Source: Chloracidobacterium sp.
GTDB lineage: Bacteria; Acidobacteriota; Blastocatellia; Pyrinomonadales; Pyrinomonadaceae
Assembly: GCA_016720705.1 (NCBI GenBank)
Contig: JADKKB010000005.1
Span: 558,001 to 622,000 of the forward strand
Direction of reading: 5' to 3'
DNA length: 64,000 nucleotides
The notes under the pieces were generated by a model. That model ran no database searches, was not told the origin of the DNA, and saw only the letters and a program-made list of their open reading frames with translations. A program made the translations under genes and the position numbers. Of this stretch, positions 1-7,724 are shown one piece after another; the first letter of the stretch is position 1; each line of letters begins with the position of its first letter.

Positions 1-551
1 ATCGTATCGTAACGAACCGCATCCGGATTTTTCACCGGATCAGAATCGTAGATACCATCCACCTTGGTCGCCTTAAATATCACATCTGCCTTCATTTCCA
101 GGGCACGCAAAGCGGCCGCCGAATCCGTCGTGAAAAACGGGTTGCCCGTTCCGGCAGCGAAGATCACTAAACGCTTTTTTTCTAAATGGCGGATCGCACG
201 GCGGCGGATAAACGGTTCTGCCAACTGCGGTATGTCGATCGCCGACATCGCCCGCGTATAAACGCCGACCTTTTCGAGAGCGTCCTGGAGCACGACCGCA
301 TTCATTATGGTTGCCAACATACCGATATAATCGGCAGCGGCTCGATCCATATTTCCTGCCGATTCTGAAACACCGCGAAAGATATTTCCCCCGCCCACAA
401 CGATGGCGATCTCCACGCCCATATCGTGAACGGTTTTGATCTCTCTCGCAAGAGCCTCAGCCACACGGGTGTCGATGCCGTAATTCTGCTCGCCCATCAT
501 GGCCTCGCCGGAGAGCTTGAGCAGAATTCGCTTAAATGATGGCGTTGCCAT
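1..551 (-). CDS. pyrH: UMP kinase (partial, C-terminus beyond window)
   Basis: Uridylate kinase, which phosphorylates UMP to UDP in pyrimidine nucleotide synthesis; a cytosolic hexamer of the amino-acid-kinase fold. The minus-strand frame read from the ATG at 551 begins MATPSFKRILLKLSGEAMMG, the family N-terminus with the KLSGEA phosphate-binding segment, followed by a VVGGGNIFRG motif and, near the window edge, the TKVDGIYDSDP segment typical of PyrH. About 183 codons are present against roughly 240 in the family, so the C-terminal quarter lies outside. It sits 83 bp downstream of tsf, the widespread rpsB-tsf-pyrH order, and is probably co-transcribed with it. Confidence 0.96.
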   Translation of the reverse strand, partial: MATPSFKRILLKLSGEAMMGEQNYGIDTRVAEALAREIKTVHDMGVEIAIVVGGGNIFRGVSESAGNMDRAAADYIGMLATIMNAVVLQDALEKVGVYTRAMSAIDIPQLAEPFIRRRAIRHLEKKRLVIFAAGTGNPFFTTDSAAALRALEMKADVIFKATKVDGIYDSDPVKNPDAVRYDT

Positions 552-634
552 AGATTTTAGAATAAGTCAGTCTTAGGAGTTCGAAGTTGCGGCTCAAAAC
601 TGGTTTGAGCCGCGAACTCAGATCTACACGACTA

Positions 635-1297
635 TTAACCGACCATCGACGCCACTTCGGCTGCAAAGTCATCAACCTTCTTGTCGATGCCCTCGCCCAT
701 CTTAAAGCGTGAAAATCGGCGGATCGAGATGTTCTCCTTGATAGAACCGATCTTTTCGGCGACTAGCTCACCGACGGTTTTCGACGGATCCTTTACAAAC
801 GGTTGATCCACGAGAACGTTGTCCTCGTAATACTTGTTTAAGCGCCCTTCGATGATCTTGTTCAGAACATCTTCGGGTTTGTTGGCGTTCTTGGGGTCGT
901 TCTTGAGTTGTTCCATAAGGATCTCGCGTTCCTTGACCAGAACGTCCGCAGGAACCTCATCGCGGTTGGTGAAACGTGGATCGACAGCAGCGATGTGCAT
1001 CGCAATATCCTTGACCAACTGCTGAAACTCATCACCTCTCGAGACAAAATCGCTCTCGCAATTTACCTCGACGAGGACGCCAACCTTGCCGCCCATATGA
1101 ATGTACGAGCCGACTGCACCTTCGGCCGTGACGCGTCCGGCCTTTTTGCCGGCGGAAGCCATCCCTTTCTTTCGAAGGAGTTCCATCGCTGTATTTTCAT
1201 CACCATTGGCCTCGACCAGGGCGTTTTTACAATCGATCATACCCGCACCCGACTTCTCACGAAGTGATTTAACTGCGCTTGCTGTAACTTCTGCCAT
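635..1297 (-). CDS. tsf: Elongation factor Ts
   Basis: EF-Ts, the guanine-nucleotide exchange factor that regenerates EF-Tu-GTP during translation. The protein has 220 residues: a UBA-like N-terminus (VKSLREKSGAGMIDCKNAL), then the conserved TPAV-equivalent core with CESDFVSR and a short dimerisation domain. I chose the ATG at 1297 because a GGAG Shine-Dalgarno sequence lies about seven bases upstream; an in-frame TTG at 1315 would add six residues without one. It follows rpsB on the minus strand, with a hairpin and T-tract between them that could lower tsf transcription relative to rpsB. Confidence 0.96.
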   Translation of the reverse strand: MAEVTASAVKSLREKSGAGMIDCKNALVEANGDENTAMELLRKKGMASAGKKAGRVTAEGAVGSYIHMGGKVGVLVEVNCESDFVSRGDEFQQLVKDIAMHIAAVDPRFTNRDEVPADVLVKEREILMEQLKNDPKNANKPEDVLNKIIEGRLNKYYEDNVLVDQPFVKDPSKTVGELVAEKIGSIKENISIRRFSRFKMGEGIDKKVDDFAAEVASMVG

Positions 1298-1334
1298 AAA
1301 TTGCTCCAATATCAAAAATAATATGTTTGCTTAT

Positions 1335-1382
1335 AAAAAAGCGTAGCCCGTCGCCTACGAAACGAAGAAGAGCTACGCTTTC
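1335..1382 (-). terminator. Hairpin with T-tract between rpsB and tsf
   Basis: Read on the minus strand, an inverted repeat with arms AAAGCGTAGC and GCTACGCTTT is followed by a run of T residues (1335-1340 on the plus strand is A-rich). It lies in the gap between the rpsB stop and the tsf start. As tsf has no obvious promoter of its own here, this may be a partial terminator or attenuator rather than a full stop; that is inference. Confidence 0.6.
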
Positions 1383-1399
1383 AGCAATAAAAATGTAAA

Positions 1400-2377
1400 C
1401 TAGCCGACGGCTTCGTTGCTTTCTTCCGTTTTTTCGGTCGTCTCGGCGGTTTCGACTGCCGCAGTAACTTCCGGCTCAATTGCCTCAACTGCCGTCTCCT
1501 CGGTCTCGACAGCCTCTGCCGCATCATCCTCTTCCTCTTCCTCGTCGGGAATGTCGGCTGATTCGATCTCGGCTACCTCATCGGCTGAAAGATATTCCTT
1601 CGGAATTGCGTTGAGTGAAATTTCCGTTGCGGCGACTTCCGGGGCGTCGGCTTCGTCGATGTCAGCGATGGCGATGCCACCTTCGGTGCCGATCTGCTTG
1701 CCCTCAAGGATCGCATCAGCAATACGCGACGCGAATAAACGAATTGCACGAAGGGCATCGTCGTTGCCGGGAATCACGTGGTCAATACCCTCCGGAGAGC
1801 AGTTGGTGTCAACCACCGCTACGATCGGGATGTCCAAACGATTTGCTTCTTTAACGGCGATATCTTCTTTACGAACGTCAATGATGAACATCATATCCGG
1901 CATTCCGTTCATATCCTTGATACCGGCAAGGTTCTTCATCAACTTTTCGTATTCACGATCGAGTCCCAAACGCTCTTTCTTGGTGAGCATCTCAAATCGA
2001 CCGTCTTCACGCATAGTTTCGATCTCCTTCAGTTTGTTGATCGATTTTTTGACGGTGTCAAAGTTTGTGAGCAAACCACCGAGCCAACGGTTGTTGATGT
2101 AAAACTGGCCGCAACGCTCCGCCTCTTCCTTGATCGCATCCTGAGCCTGACGCTTGGTGCCGACAAAGAGGATCTTCTGGTTGGGGCGTTCCGTGAGCGA
2201 CTCCGTAACGTAATTGAGAGCGTCGCGGAATAGTTTCTGCGTTTTCTGCAGATCGATAATGTAAATGCCGTTGCGTTCGCCGAAGATGTATTCTTTCATC
2301 TTCGGGTTCCAACGCCGAACCTGGTGACCAAAATGAACTCCTGCTTCTAGGAGTTCTTTCATCGTTACTGTAGCCAA
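1400..2377 (-). CDS. rpsB: 30S ribosomal protein S2, long acidic C-terminus
   Basis: Ribosomal protein S2 of the small subunit. The N-terminal 230 or so residues are typical (MKELLEAGVHFGHQ, RRWNPKMKEYIFGERNGIYI, NRWLGGLLTNF, VVDTNCSPEGIDHVIPGNDD). Beyond these is an extension of about 90 residues that is rich in Glu, Ala, Thr and Val, making the protein 325 residues against about 240 in E. coli. The start is a TTG at 2377: an AGGAG sequence sits seven bases upstream, while the first ATG (2362) would be more than 20 bases from it. The 5' leader carries a nine-base inverted repeat (2403-2437) that might serve S2 autoregulation. Confidence 0.96.
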   Translation of the reverse strand: MATVTMKELLEAGVHFGHQVRRWNPKMKEYIFGERNGIYIIDLQKTQKLFRDALNYVTESLTERPNQKILFVGTKRQAQDAIKEEAERCGQFYINNRWLGGLLTNFDTVKKSINKLKEIETMREDGRFEMLTKKERLGLDREYEKLMKNLAGIKDMNGMPDMMFIIDVRKEDIAVKEANRLDIPIVAVVDTNCSPEGIDHVIPGNDDALRAIRLFASRIADAILEGKQIGTEGGIAIADIDEADAPEVAATEISLNAIPKEYLSADEVAEIESADIPDEEEEEDDAAEAVETEETAVEAIEPEVTAAVETAETTEKTEESNEAVG

Positions 2378-2402
2378 AACTTATCTCCTTGGTTTATGTA
2401 CT

Positions 2403-2437
2403 CAGCAATGCGGATATTGAACCAAAGTGCATTGCTG
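2403..2437 (-). promoter_or_regulatory. Inverted repeat in the rpsB leader
   Basis: Perfect nine-base arms, CAGCAATGC and GCATTGCTG, are separated by 17 bases and lie about 25 bases upstream of the rpsB TTG start, in the rpsI-rpsB gap. There is no T-tract, so it is unlikely to be a terminator. Many bacteria have a structured rpsB leader bound by S2; this is a candidate for such a site, but the resemblance is positional only. Confidence 0.4.
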
Positions 2438-2510
2438 ATGGTTTTGAGATTCTGAGGCATAGCGTCGGGGCACAATGGTCGCCCAAGCGAAAGCCGCAAA
2501 ACCACTAATA

Positions 2511-2903
2511 TTAACGCTTCGAGAACTGGAATCGCTTACGAGCGCCTTTCTGTCCGTATTTCTTACGTTCTTTCTGCCGCGGATCACGGGTGACCAGGCC
2601 GGCTTTTTTCAAAGACGGGCGAAGGTCAGCGTTGAATTCCATCAACGCACGCGTGATGCCGTGACGAACTGCACCTGCCTGTCCGGCCGTGCCGCCGCCA
2701 TCAACATTTACAAGTATGTCGAACTGCTCCGCAGTCTCCGTGAGACGAAGCGGTTGGCGAATGATCATTTGCAACGCTTCGTTCGGAAAGTATGTATCAA
2801 AATCGCGTTTGTTGACGACGATCTTCCCACTGCCCGGGCGAAGGTAAACACGTGCGGTCGAAGTCTTTCTGCGGCCGGTGCCGTAATACTGTATGTCTGC
2901 CAT
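2511..2903 (-). CDS. rpsI: 30S ribosomal protein S9
   Basis: Ribosomal protein S9, whose basic C-terminal tail reaches the P-site tRNA. The 130-residue product has the family landmarks YYGTGRRKTSTARVYL, GGGTAGQAGAVRHGITRAL and the terminal KKYGQKGARKRFQFSKR, ending in the essential Lys-Arg. The ATG at 2903 starts the canonical ADIQYYGTGRRK N-terminus; an upstream in-frame codon at 2921 would add six residues and is not needed. It is downstream of rplM and upstream of rpsB, and likely belongs to the same transcript from the promoter at 3462-3490. Confidence 0.97.
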   Translation of the reverse strand: MADIQYYGTGRRKTSTARVYLRPGSGKIVVNKRDFDTYFPNEALQMIIRQPLRLTETAEQFDILVNVDGGGTAGQAGAVRHGITRALMEFNADLRPSLKKAGLVTRDPRQKERKKYGQKGARKRFQFSKR

Positions 2904-2982
2904 ATCTTTTATCTCTATCATTTGTCGTCGACCATCTGCCGGCTACGGAATTTTCCGACAGCCTTATTAGGTCGACCGACGG

Positions 2983-3417
2983 TTAGATGTCTCGTGCCTC
3001 AGGTTTCTGGGCAATATGCCTATGCTCGGCGTTGGCATAAACCTTCAATTTCTTAAACATCGCACGGCCGAGCTTTGTTTTCGGCAACATGCCCTTGACC
3101 GCAAGTTCGATCACCTTTTCAGGCTTTTTCTCGAACATTTCTTTGACAGTCGTCTCGCGCAAACCACCCGGATAGAGGGTGTGGCGGTAATAGATCTTTT
3201 GATCGTCCTTGGATCCGGTAAATACGGCATCACGAGCGTTGATCACAACACAGTGATCGCCCATATCCATAAACGGCGTCCATGCCGGATTGTTCTTTCC
3301 TGACAAGATCCTTGCAACCTCAGTTGCGAGGCGACCCACAGTTTTGCCTTTCGCATCGACAACAAGCCATTTGCGATTTTCGGCCAATCCCTTTCCACTC
3401 GGAAAATAAGTACTCAT
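2983..3417 (-). CDS. rplM: 50S ribosomal protein L13
   Basis: Ribosomal protein L13, an early-assembling large-subunit protein. The 144-residue product matches the usual length, with WLVVDAKGKTVGRLATEVA, GDHCVVINA and KIYYRHTLYPGG segments. I chose the ATG at 3417 (MSTYFPSGKG) over an in-frame start at 3477, because the latter would lie upstream of the predicted transcription start of the -35/-10 promoter at 3462-3490. It heads the rplM-rpsI-rpsB-tsf-pyrH run on the minus strand. The Shine-Dalgarno sequence is weak. Confidence 0.96.
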   Translation of the reverse strand: MSTYFPSGKGLAENRKWLVVDAKGKTVGRLATEVARILSGKNNPAWTPFMDMGDHCVVINARDAVFTGSKDDQKIYYRHTLYPGGLRETTVKEMFEKKPEKVIELAVKGMLPKTKLGRAMFKKLKVYANAEHRHIAQKPEARDI

Positions 3418-3461
3418 AATTGCACACACTAAGAGAAAAATCCGCAAAATTGCGAACCGAT

Positions 3462-3490
3462 AGGATATCGAAATCAATGTGTGAGGTCAA
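3462..3490 (-). promoter_or_regulatory. Sigma70-type promoter of the rplM operon
   Basis: On the minus strand, TTGACC (3485-3490) and TATCCT (3462-3467) are separated by 17 bases. The predicted start is about 40 bases before the rplM ATG at 3417. Position and match to the sigma70 consensus make this the likely promoter of the ribosomal operon. Confidence 0.65.
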
Positions 3491-3504
3491 GTCGAAAGCG
3501 GCCG

Positions 3505-4041
3505 TTAAATCCGTGCGGCCAATTTTGTGGCTGAAAGTGTGAGGCCGATGATGGTCTTGGCATCCTCGATCAAACCGCCATCTATCATATCGAGAGCACG
3601 TGGTAGAGCGATGCGTTCGAGCTCGATGATCTCGTCGCCGTCTAGTTTCTGTTCGGTTTCGGTAAGTTCGGTTGCCAAAAAAAGATGCATTTTCTCAGTG
3701 ACAAACCCCGGCGAGACATAAAACTCCGTCAACTTTTCGACTCTGCCTGCAATGACTCCGACCTCTTCCTCAAGTTCGCGGATCGCCCCAACCAAAGCGT
3801 CTTCGCCGATTTCGAGTGACCCGGCGGGCAACTCCAGCAAGAATTTACCTGCTGCGTGGCGATACTGCCTCACCAAAGCTACGGTCCCATCATCAAAGAT
3901 CGGCACGATCACGGCACTTCCTTTGTGAACGACGATCTCACGTTTATATTCGATATCTCCCTCGCGAATATCGTCTACGCGAAGGTCAAAGATCTTTCCC
4001 TTATATAAGGTGGCACTGCTAAGTGTCTGGGGTAATAGCAT
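3505..4041 (-). CDS. Nudix hydrolase, ADP-ribose pyrophosphatase type
   Basis: A Nudix enzyme of the ADP-ribose pyrophosphatase group, which cleaves ADP-ribose or related nucleoside diphosphate sugars. The Nudix box G-x5-E-x7-REL-x-EE-x-G is clear (GSLEIGEDALVGAIRELEEE), followed by the EFYVSPGF loop and the FLATEL strand typical of NudF-like proteins. The ATG at 4041 gives 178 residues; an upstream in-frame start at 4104 would add 21 residues that overlap the 46-residue mini-gene just upstream. The substrate cannot be told from sequence. It ends 87 bp before rplM begins, on the same strand, but the rplM promoter lies in that gap, so it need not be co-transcribed. Confidence 0.88.
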   Translation of the reverse strand: MLLPQTLSSATLYKGKIFDLRVDDIREGDIEYKREIVVHKGSAVIVPIFDDGTVALVRQYRHAAGKFLLELPAGSLEIGEDALVGAIRELEEEVGVIAGRVEKLTEFYVSPGFVTEKMHLFLATELTETEQKLDGDEIIELERIALPRALDMIDGGLIEDAKTIIGLTLSATKLAARI

Positions 4042-4051
4042 AGTGTTCGAA

Positions 4052-4192
4052 CTACTCTTCAGGCGGGTCGTTTGCCGCCGCTGACTGGCCGGCATCATTA
4101 TCATTTGTTACCCGGCCTTTAGGTTTGCGAATAAACAGGAAATAACACGCGACTGCCATAATCGCCAAAATTACCAGATAGTTAAACTTCAT
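4052..4192 (-). CDS. 46-residue single-pass membrane protein
   Basis: A short minus-strand frame with an AGAGG sequence ten bases before its ATG at 4192. The product starts MKFNYLVILAIMAVACYFLF, a hydrophobic helix, followed by RKPKGR positive residues and a short acidic, polar tail ending PPEE, then TAG at 4052-4054. The topology suggests a small inner-membrane peptide. It ends ten bases before the preferred start of the Nudix gene, so the two are probably translated from one transcript. I recognise no family. The organised composition and the ribosome binding site argue that it is real. Confidence 0.6.
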   Translation of the reverse strand: MKFNYLVILAIMAVACYFLFIRKPKGRVTNDNDAGQSAAANDPPEE

Positions 4193-4416
4193 ATTCGGTG
4201 AACCTCTAATGTGAAACTTATTTTACAACAACTCTTGTAGAAAGTCGGGATTTTGGGGCACTGCGATTAACGAAACTCGGAACGAACTCAGTTTACAAGG
4301 TTTCTTTGAAGTCGTATCGGGCGAGCTATGCGAATCGATCGATAACACCGCCAGCATTATCTTCCGCAATCGCTGCCACACGTGGTGTTTTTTAGCCATT
4401 GATATAAACTGTTTCT

Positions 4417-5676
4417 ATGGCGAAATATCGCATAGGTTTAGGCGTTTCGGGCGGGATCGCGGCTTATAAGGCTGTCGAGGTTTTGCGGTTGTTGCAAAAG
4501 GCAGGTTGCGATGTGTCGGTGGCAATGACGCGGCACGCGACTGAATTTGTACAACCGCTCACATTTAGGGCTTTGACCGACAAGCACGTCGTTGTCGATG
4601 ATTATGCCGCCGATAATCCGGACCCGATCGCCCATATTAATTTTTCGCAAAATATCGACCTATTGCTCATCGTTCCGGCCACGGCGAATATCATTGCGAA
4701 GTTTGCGAACGGAGTGGCCGATGATTTTCTTTCATCGACGTATCTCGCGACGACAGCACCCGTATTGATCGCGCCGGCAATGAACACGACGATGTGGGAA
4801 CAGCCCGCGACAAAACGGAATGTCGAGCGGTTGCGAAATGATGGCGTTCACTTTATTGAACCAATTGCGGGCGAATTGGCGTGCAAGACCGTCGGGACCG
4901 GAAAGCTTGAAGACGTTGAGAATATTGCTTACCAAACTCTTGCGATCTTAGCGTCCGACGAGCAAGGCCGCGGGGGCATTAACGCCCAAGTACGATCGAT
5001 AGGGAATATGCCTCGCTCGAACGACCTTTCGGGTGAGAATATTCTCATAACGGTTGGAGGCACTCGTGAGGCGATCGACCCGGTGCGGTTTATCTCTAAT
5101 CACTCATCCGGAAAGATGGGTTTTGCTGTTGCCGAGGCGGCGGCGGCACGTGGTGCTAAAGTGACGGTGGTCGCAGGGGTTACTACTGTGGAACCTCCGA
5201 CAAATGTAAAGGTGATCCAAGCCGTATCGGCCGACGATATGTTTGCGGCGGTAATGGGCGAATTGGCTGCGGCGACGATCTTTGTCGGTGCGGCCGCAGT
5301 TGCAGATTACGCTCCGGCCAATGTTGCTGATGCAAAGATCAAAAAGGACGGTCGAGATTCGATGACGCTGGAACTAAGGAAAACGCCTGACATATTATCG
5401 AACGTGTCGAGAAATCGGCCTGTCGGAATGATCGTCGTAGGTTTCGCCGCCGAGACCAATGATGTCATCGGCTATGCTCGATCAAAAATGGAGAAAAAGG
5501 GACTGGATATTGTCGTCGCCAACGATATCACAAAGCCAGGTGCGGGATTTAATGCCGATACTAATATTGCCACGATCATTACCCGCAACGGTGGCGAGAC
5601 GGACTTGCCTTTGATGGCGAAACGGGAAATGGCGGATAGAATATTAGACGAAGTCGCAGTTATGAGGCAAAATTGA
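4417..5676 (+). CDS. coaBC: Bifunctional phosphopantothenoylcysteine decarboxylase/ligase
   Basis: CoaBC carries out two consecutive steps of coenzyme A synthesis: CTP-dependent joining of phosphopantothenate to cysteine (C-terminal CoaB) and FMN-dependent decarboxylation of the product (N-terminal CoaC). The first 190 or so residues are the flavoprotein domain (GVSGGIAAYKAVEVLRLLQK, the PAMNTTMW motif and the catalytic-Cys loop ELACKTVGTGKL). The CoaB half carries GGTREAIDPVRFISNHSSGKMG, the AAVADY loop, and KIKK. At 419 residues it is of normal length. A TATAAA hexamer ends only eight bases before the ATG and no Shine-Dalgarno is present, so the message may be leaderless. The adjacent glycosylase gene follows after 93 bp. 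Confidence 0.96.
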   Translation: MAKYRIGLGVSGGIAAYKAVEVLRLLQKAGCDVSVAMTRHATEFVQPLTFRALTDKHVVVDDYAADNPDPIAHINFSQNIDLLLIVPATANIIAKFANGVADDFLSSTYLATTAPVLIAPAMNTTMWEQPATKRNVERLRNDGVHFIEPIAGELACKTVGTGKLEDVENIAYQTLAILASDEQGRGGINAQVRSIGNMPRSNDLSGENILITVGGTREAIDPVRFISNHSSGKMGFAVAEAAAARGAKVTVVAGVTTVEPPTNVKVIQAVSADDMFAAVMGELAAATIFVGAAAVADYAPANVADAKIKKDGRDSMTLELRKTPDILSNVSRNRPVGMIVVGFAAETNDVIGYARSKMEKKGLDIVVANDITKPGAGFNADTNIATIITRNGGETDLPLMAKREMADRILDEVAVMRQN

Positions 5677-5769
5677 CCCGATAACTATACGGCTTATTCG
5701 AGGTCAAATTCGTCTGGTGGTTTTGGTCTCTATGATCTTTAAGCTTTGTGTTCGAAAACGTGTCAACTG

Positions 5770-6717
5770 ATGAATTCTGACCTAAACAATCTGATTGCGG
5801 ATGTAAGAGAGCAATTGTTGTATCTGCAAGAGTTGGGCGTTGAATCGTTTGACGCTGACCTACTTAAAGTAATTCCGATAAGGTCGATTCCCAGCCAAGC
5901 GGCGGTCGATCCGCATTTACCTACTCTGTCTGAGGCAGTAATGCCGCGCACCACGACCGAAAGTCCTAAACGGCCCGACGCTCGTTTTCCGGGAGTGTCA
6001 CGGCTTGCATCGCTGCCATCGTTATCAAAGCGGATACAGCCGACAACGTCACCGAATATAGAAACGCCGCCCCCGATCGGAGCGACATCTGAGCCGATCG
6101 CAGAGTCAAAAAAACCGATGTCACTAACTGAAACTCTTCCAAACGATGCCAATACCGCCGCCATTCTTAAAATTCGAGCTGAGATCGGCCCCGACTGTAC
6201 GCGATGTAAACTATCTGCCCTTGGCCGCAGCAAGGTCGTAAACAGCGTCGGTAACTTTAATGCTGAACTGATGTTCGTTGGCGAAGCCCCGGGTGCCGAC
6301 GAGGACGAAATGGGCGAGCCATTTGTCGGGCGAGCGGGTAAATTGCTGACTGATATCATTGAAAAAGGCCTTTTGATACCGAGAAAGGACGTATTCATAG
6401 GCAATATTAATCGCTGCCGTCCACCGCAGAATCGAGCTCCTGAGCCGGACGAGACGGCCGCTTGCAAGCCTTTTCTAATCCGTGAGATCGAGGTCATTAA
6501 ACCCAAAGTAATTGTGGTTCTTGGGGCGACGGCCGCTCACAACCTGCTCGAGACCAAAGTTCCTATAGGTAAACTGCGAGGGCAGTTTCACGATTATCAG
6601 GGCTGCAAGGTGATGCCAACGTTCCACCCGGCATATCTGCTACGCGATCCTCACAAAAAACGCGAGGTTTGGGAAGATATGAAGATGGTACGCGATCTTC
6701 TAAACGATGAAAAATAA
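5770..6717 (+). CDS. Family 4 uracil-DNA glycosylase with N-terminal extension
   Basis: Removes uracil from DNA as the first step of base-excision repair. The C-terminal 180 residues are a family-4 UDG: a CTRC pair (Cys143, Cys146) and a second pair (Cys216, Cys232) to bind a 4Fe-4S cluster, GEAPG at 171-175, NRCRPPQNR, and the HPAYLLR motif. The first 130 residues are Pro/Ser/Thr-rich and look disordered, apart from a short N-terminal helix; this extension is longer than in thermophilic archetypes. The ATG at 5770 was preferred to an in-frame TTG at 5746 because it fits the helical start MNSDLNNLIADV. Function of the extension is unknown. Confidence 0.92.
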   Translation: MNSDLNNLIADVREQLLYLQELGVESFDADLLKVIPIRSIPSQAAVDPHLPTLSEAVMPRTTTESPKRPDARFPGVSRLASLPSLSKRIQPTTSPNIETPPPIGATSEPIAESKKPMSLTETLPNDANTAAILKIRAEIGPDCTRCKLSALGRSKVVNSVGNFNAELMFVGEAPGADEDEMGEPFVGRAGKLLTDIIEKGLLIPRKDVFIGNINRCRPPQNRAPEPDETAACKPFLIREIEVIKPKVIVVLGATAAHNLLETKVPIGKLRGQFHDYQGCKVMPTFHPAYLLRDPHKKREVWEDMKMVRDLLNDEK

Positions 6718-6839
6718 ATTTCTGTCTTCCTGAATCCTAATCCTTGGATCGTTCGAAGAGGGTTGATAGGAAAGGAAAACGCACACTCTGATCTCTTACA
6801 TGACTTAAAGGAGCTGCGTTTGTTTTCCTGATTTGAAAA

Positions 6840-7724
6840 ATGACGGGACTCAAAACATCGAATGAATTGAACAGGACCGGCCTGCTTGAATGTCGCGACA
6901 TCACGCGGCGTTACGGCACTAGCTTCTATTTTGCTACACAATTTTTTCCCAAGGAAACGCGCGACGGTATCTACGCGGTGTACGCATTTGCACGTATCCC
7001 GGATGAGATCGTGGACGACCCGGGCACGACGACTCGTTCCGAGCGAGTTGAACGCCTCGAGGAATGGCGGCAGACGTGGCTGAGAGCAATGGGTAACGGC
7101 GGTTCGGACGACCCGATAATGGCGGCCATCGTTCACGCCTTTCAAAAATACGATATACCGATCGAAGACGGCGAAGCGTTTCTTAAGTCGATGTTTATGG
7201 ACGAGGAAAAGAAGGCCTACGCCAATTACGCCGAGCTTGAGGAATATATGTACGGGTCTGCCGGGGTCATCGGCTTGATGGTCACCAGGATAGTTGGATT
7301 CTCCACGCCGAAAGCATTCCCATACGCGATCAAGCTTGGATATGCATTCCAACTCACGAATTTTTTGCGCGATATTAAAGAGGACTGGGATGAACTTGGG
7401 CGTGTCTATATGCCTGAGGACGAACTTTCCCGCTTTGGCCTCGCCGGCTCCGATCTTGGACGACGGCGTTTCGACGATCGGTTCATCGATTTTATGAAGT
7501 TCCAGATCGAACGAAACAGGCAAATCTACCGCGAAGCTCTGCCGGGTATCAAAATGCTCAACTGGCGAGGGCGTCTAGCGGTCAAGATCTCGTTTGTTCT
7601 ATATCGGGCAATATTGGCCGAAATCGAACGAGCCGGATACAATGTTTATCGCGGACGCGTGCGAACGGACCTCAGAAAAAAGATAAAGTTGTCGATTCGG
7701 GCATTGGCGGGCGTTTATGAATAA
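6840..7724 (+). CDS. crtB: Phytoene synthase-type squalene/phytoene synthase
   Basis: Condenses two geranylgeranyl diphosphates to phytoene, the first committed carotenoid step, at the membrane surface. The 294-residue protein has the N-terminal SFYFATQFFP segment, the first Asp-rich motif DEIVDD at 55-60 and the second, DIKED, at 178-182, which bind diphosphate through magnesium; RVYMP follows. The family also includes squalene and diapophytoene synthases, but the overlap with crtI (the ATGAATAA junction shares eight bases) and the lycopene-modifying genes next door favour phytoene. The 122-bp leader includes imperfect inverted copies of AGGAAAACGCA. No GGPP synthase gene is in the window. 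Confidence 0.9.
   Translation: MTGLKTSNELNRTGLLECRDITRRYGTSFYFATQFFPKETRDGIYAVYAFARIPDEIVDDPGTTTRSERVERLEEWRQTWLRAMGNGGSDDPIMAAIVHAFQKYDIPIEDGEAFLKSMFMDEEKKAYANYAELEEYMYGSAGVIGLMVTRIVGFSTPKAFPYAIKLGYAFQLTNFLRDIKEDWDELGRVYMPEDELSRFGLAGSDLGRRRFDDRFIDFMKFQIERNRQIYREALPGIKMLNWRGRLAVKISFVLYRAILAEIERAGYNVYRGRVRTDLRKKIKLSIRALAGVYE

Noticed and set aside
1416..2102. Ser/Ala-rich frame opposite rpsB
   Set aside because: Antisense to the S2 gene. Its Ser-rich run is the complement of the Glu/Ala-rich S2 tail.
5763..6506. 247-codon frame opposite the uracil-DNA glycosylase gene
   Set aside because: Antisense to conserved UDG motifs, no start signal or recognisable family.
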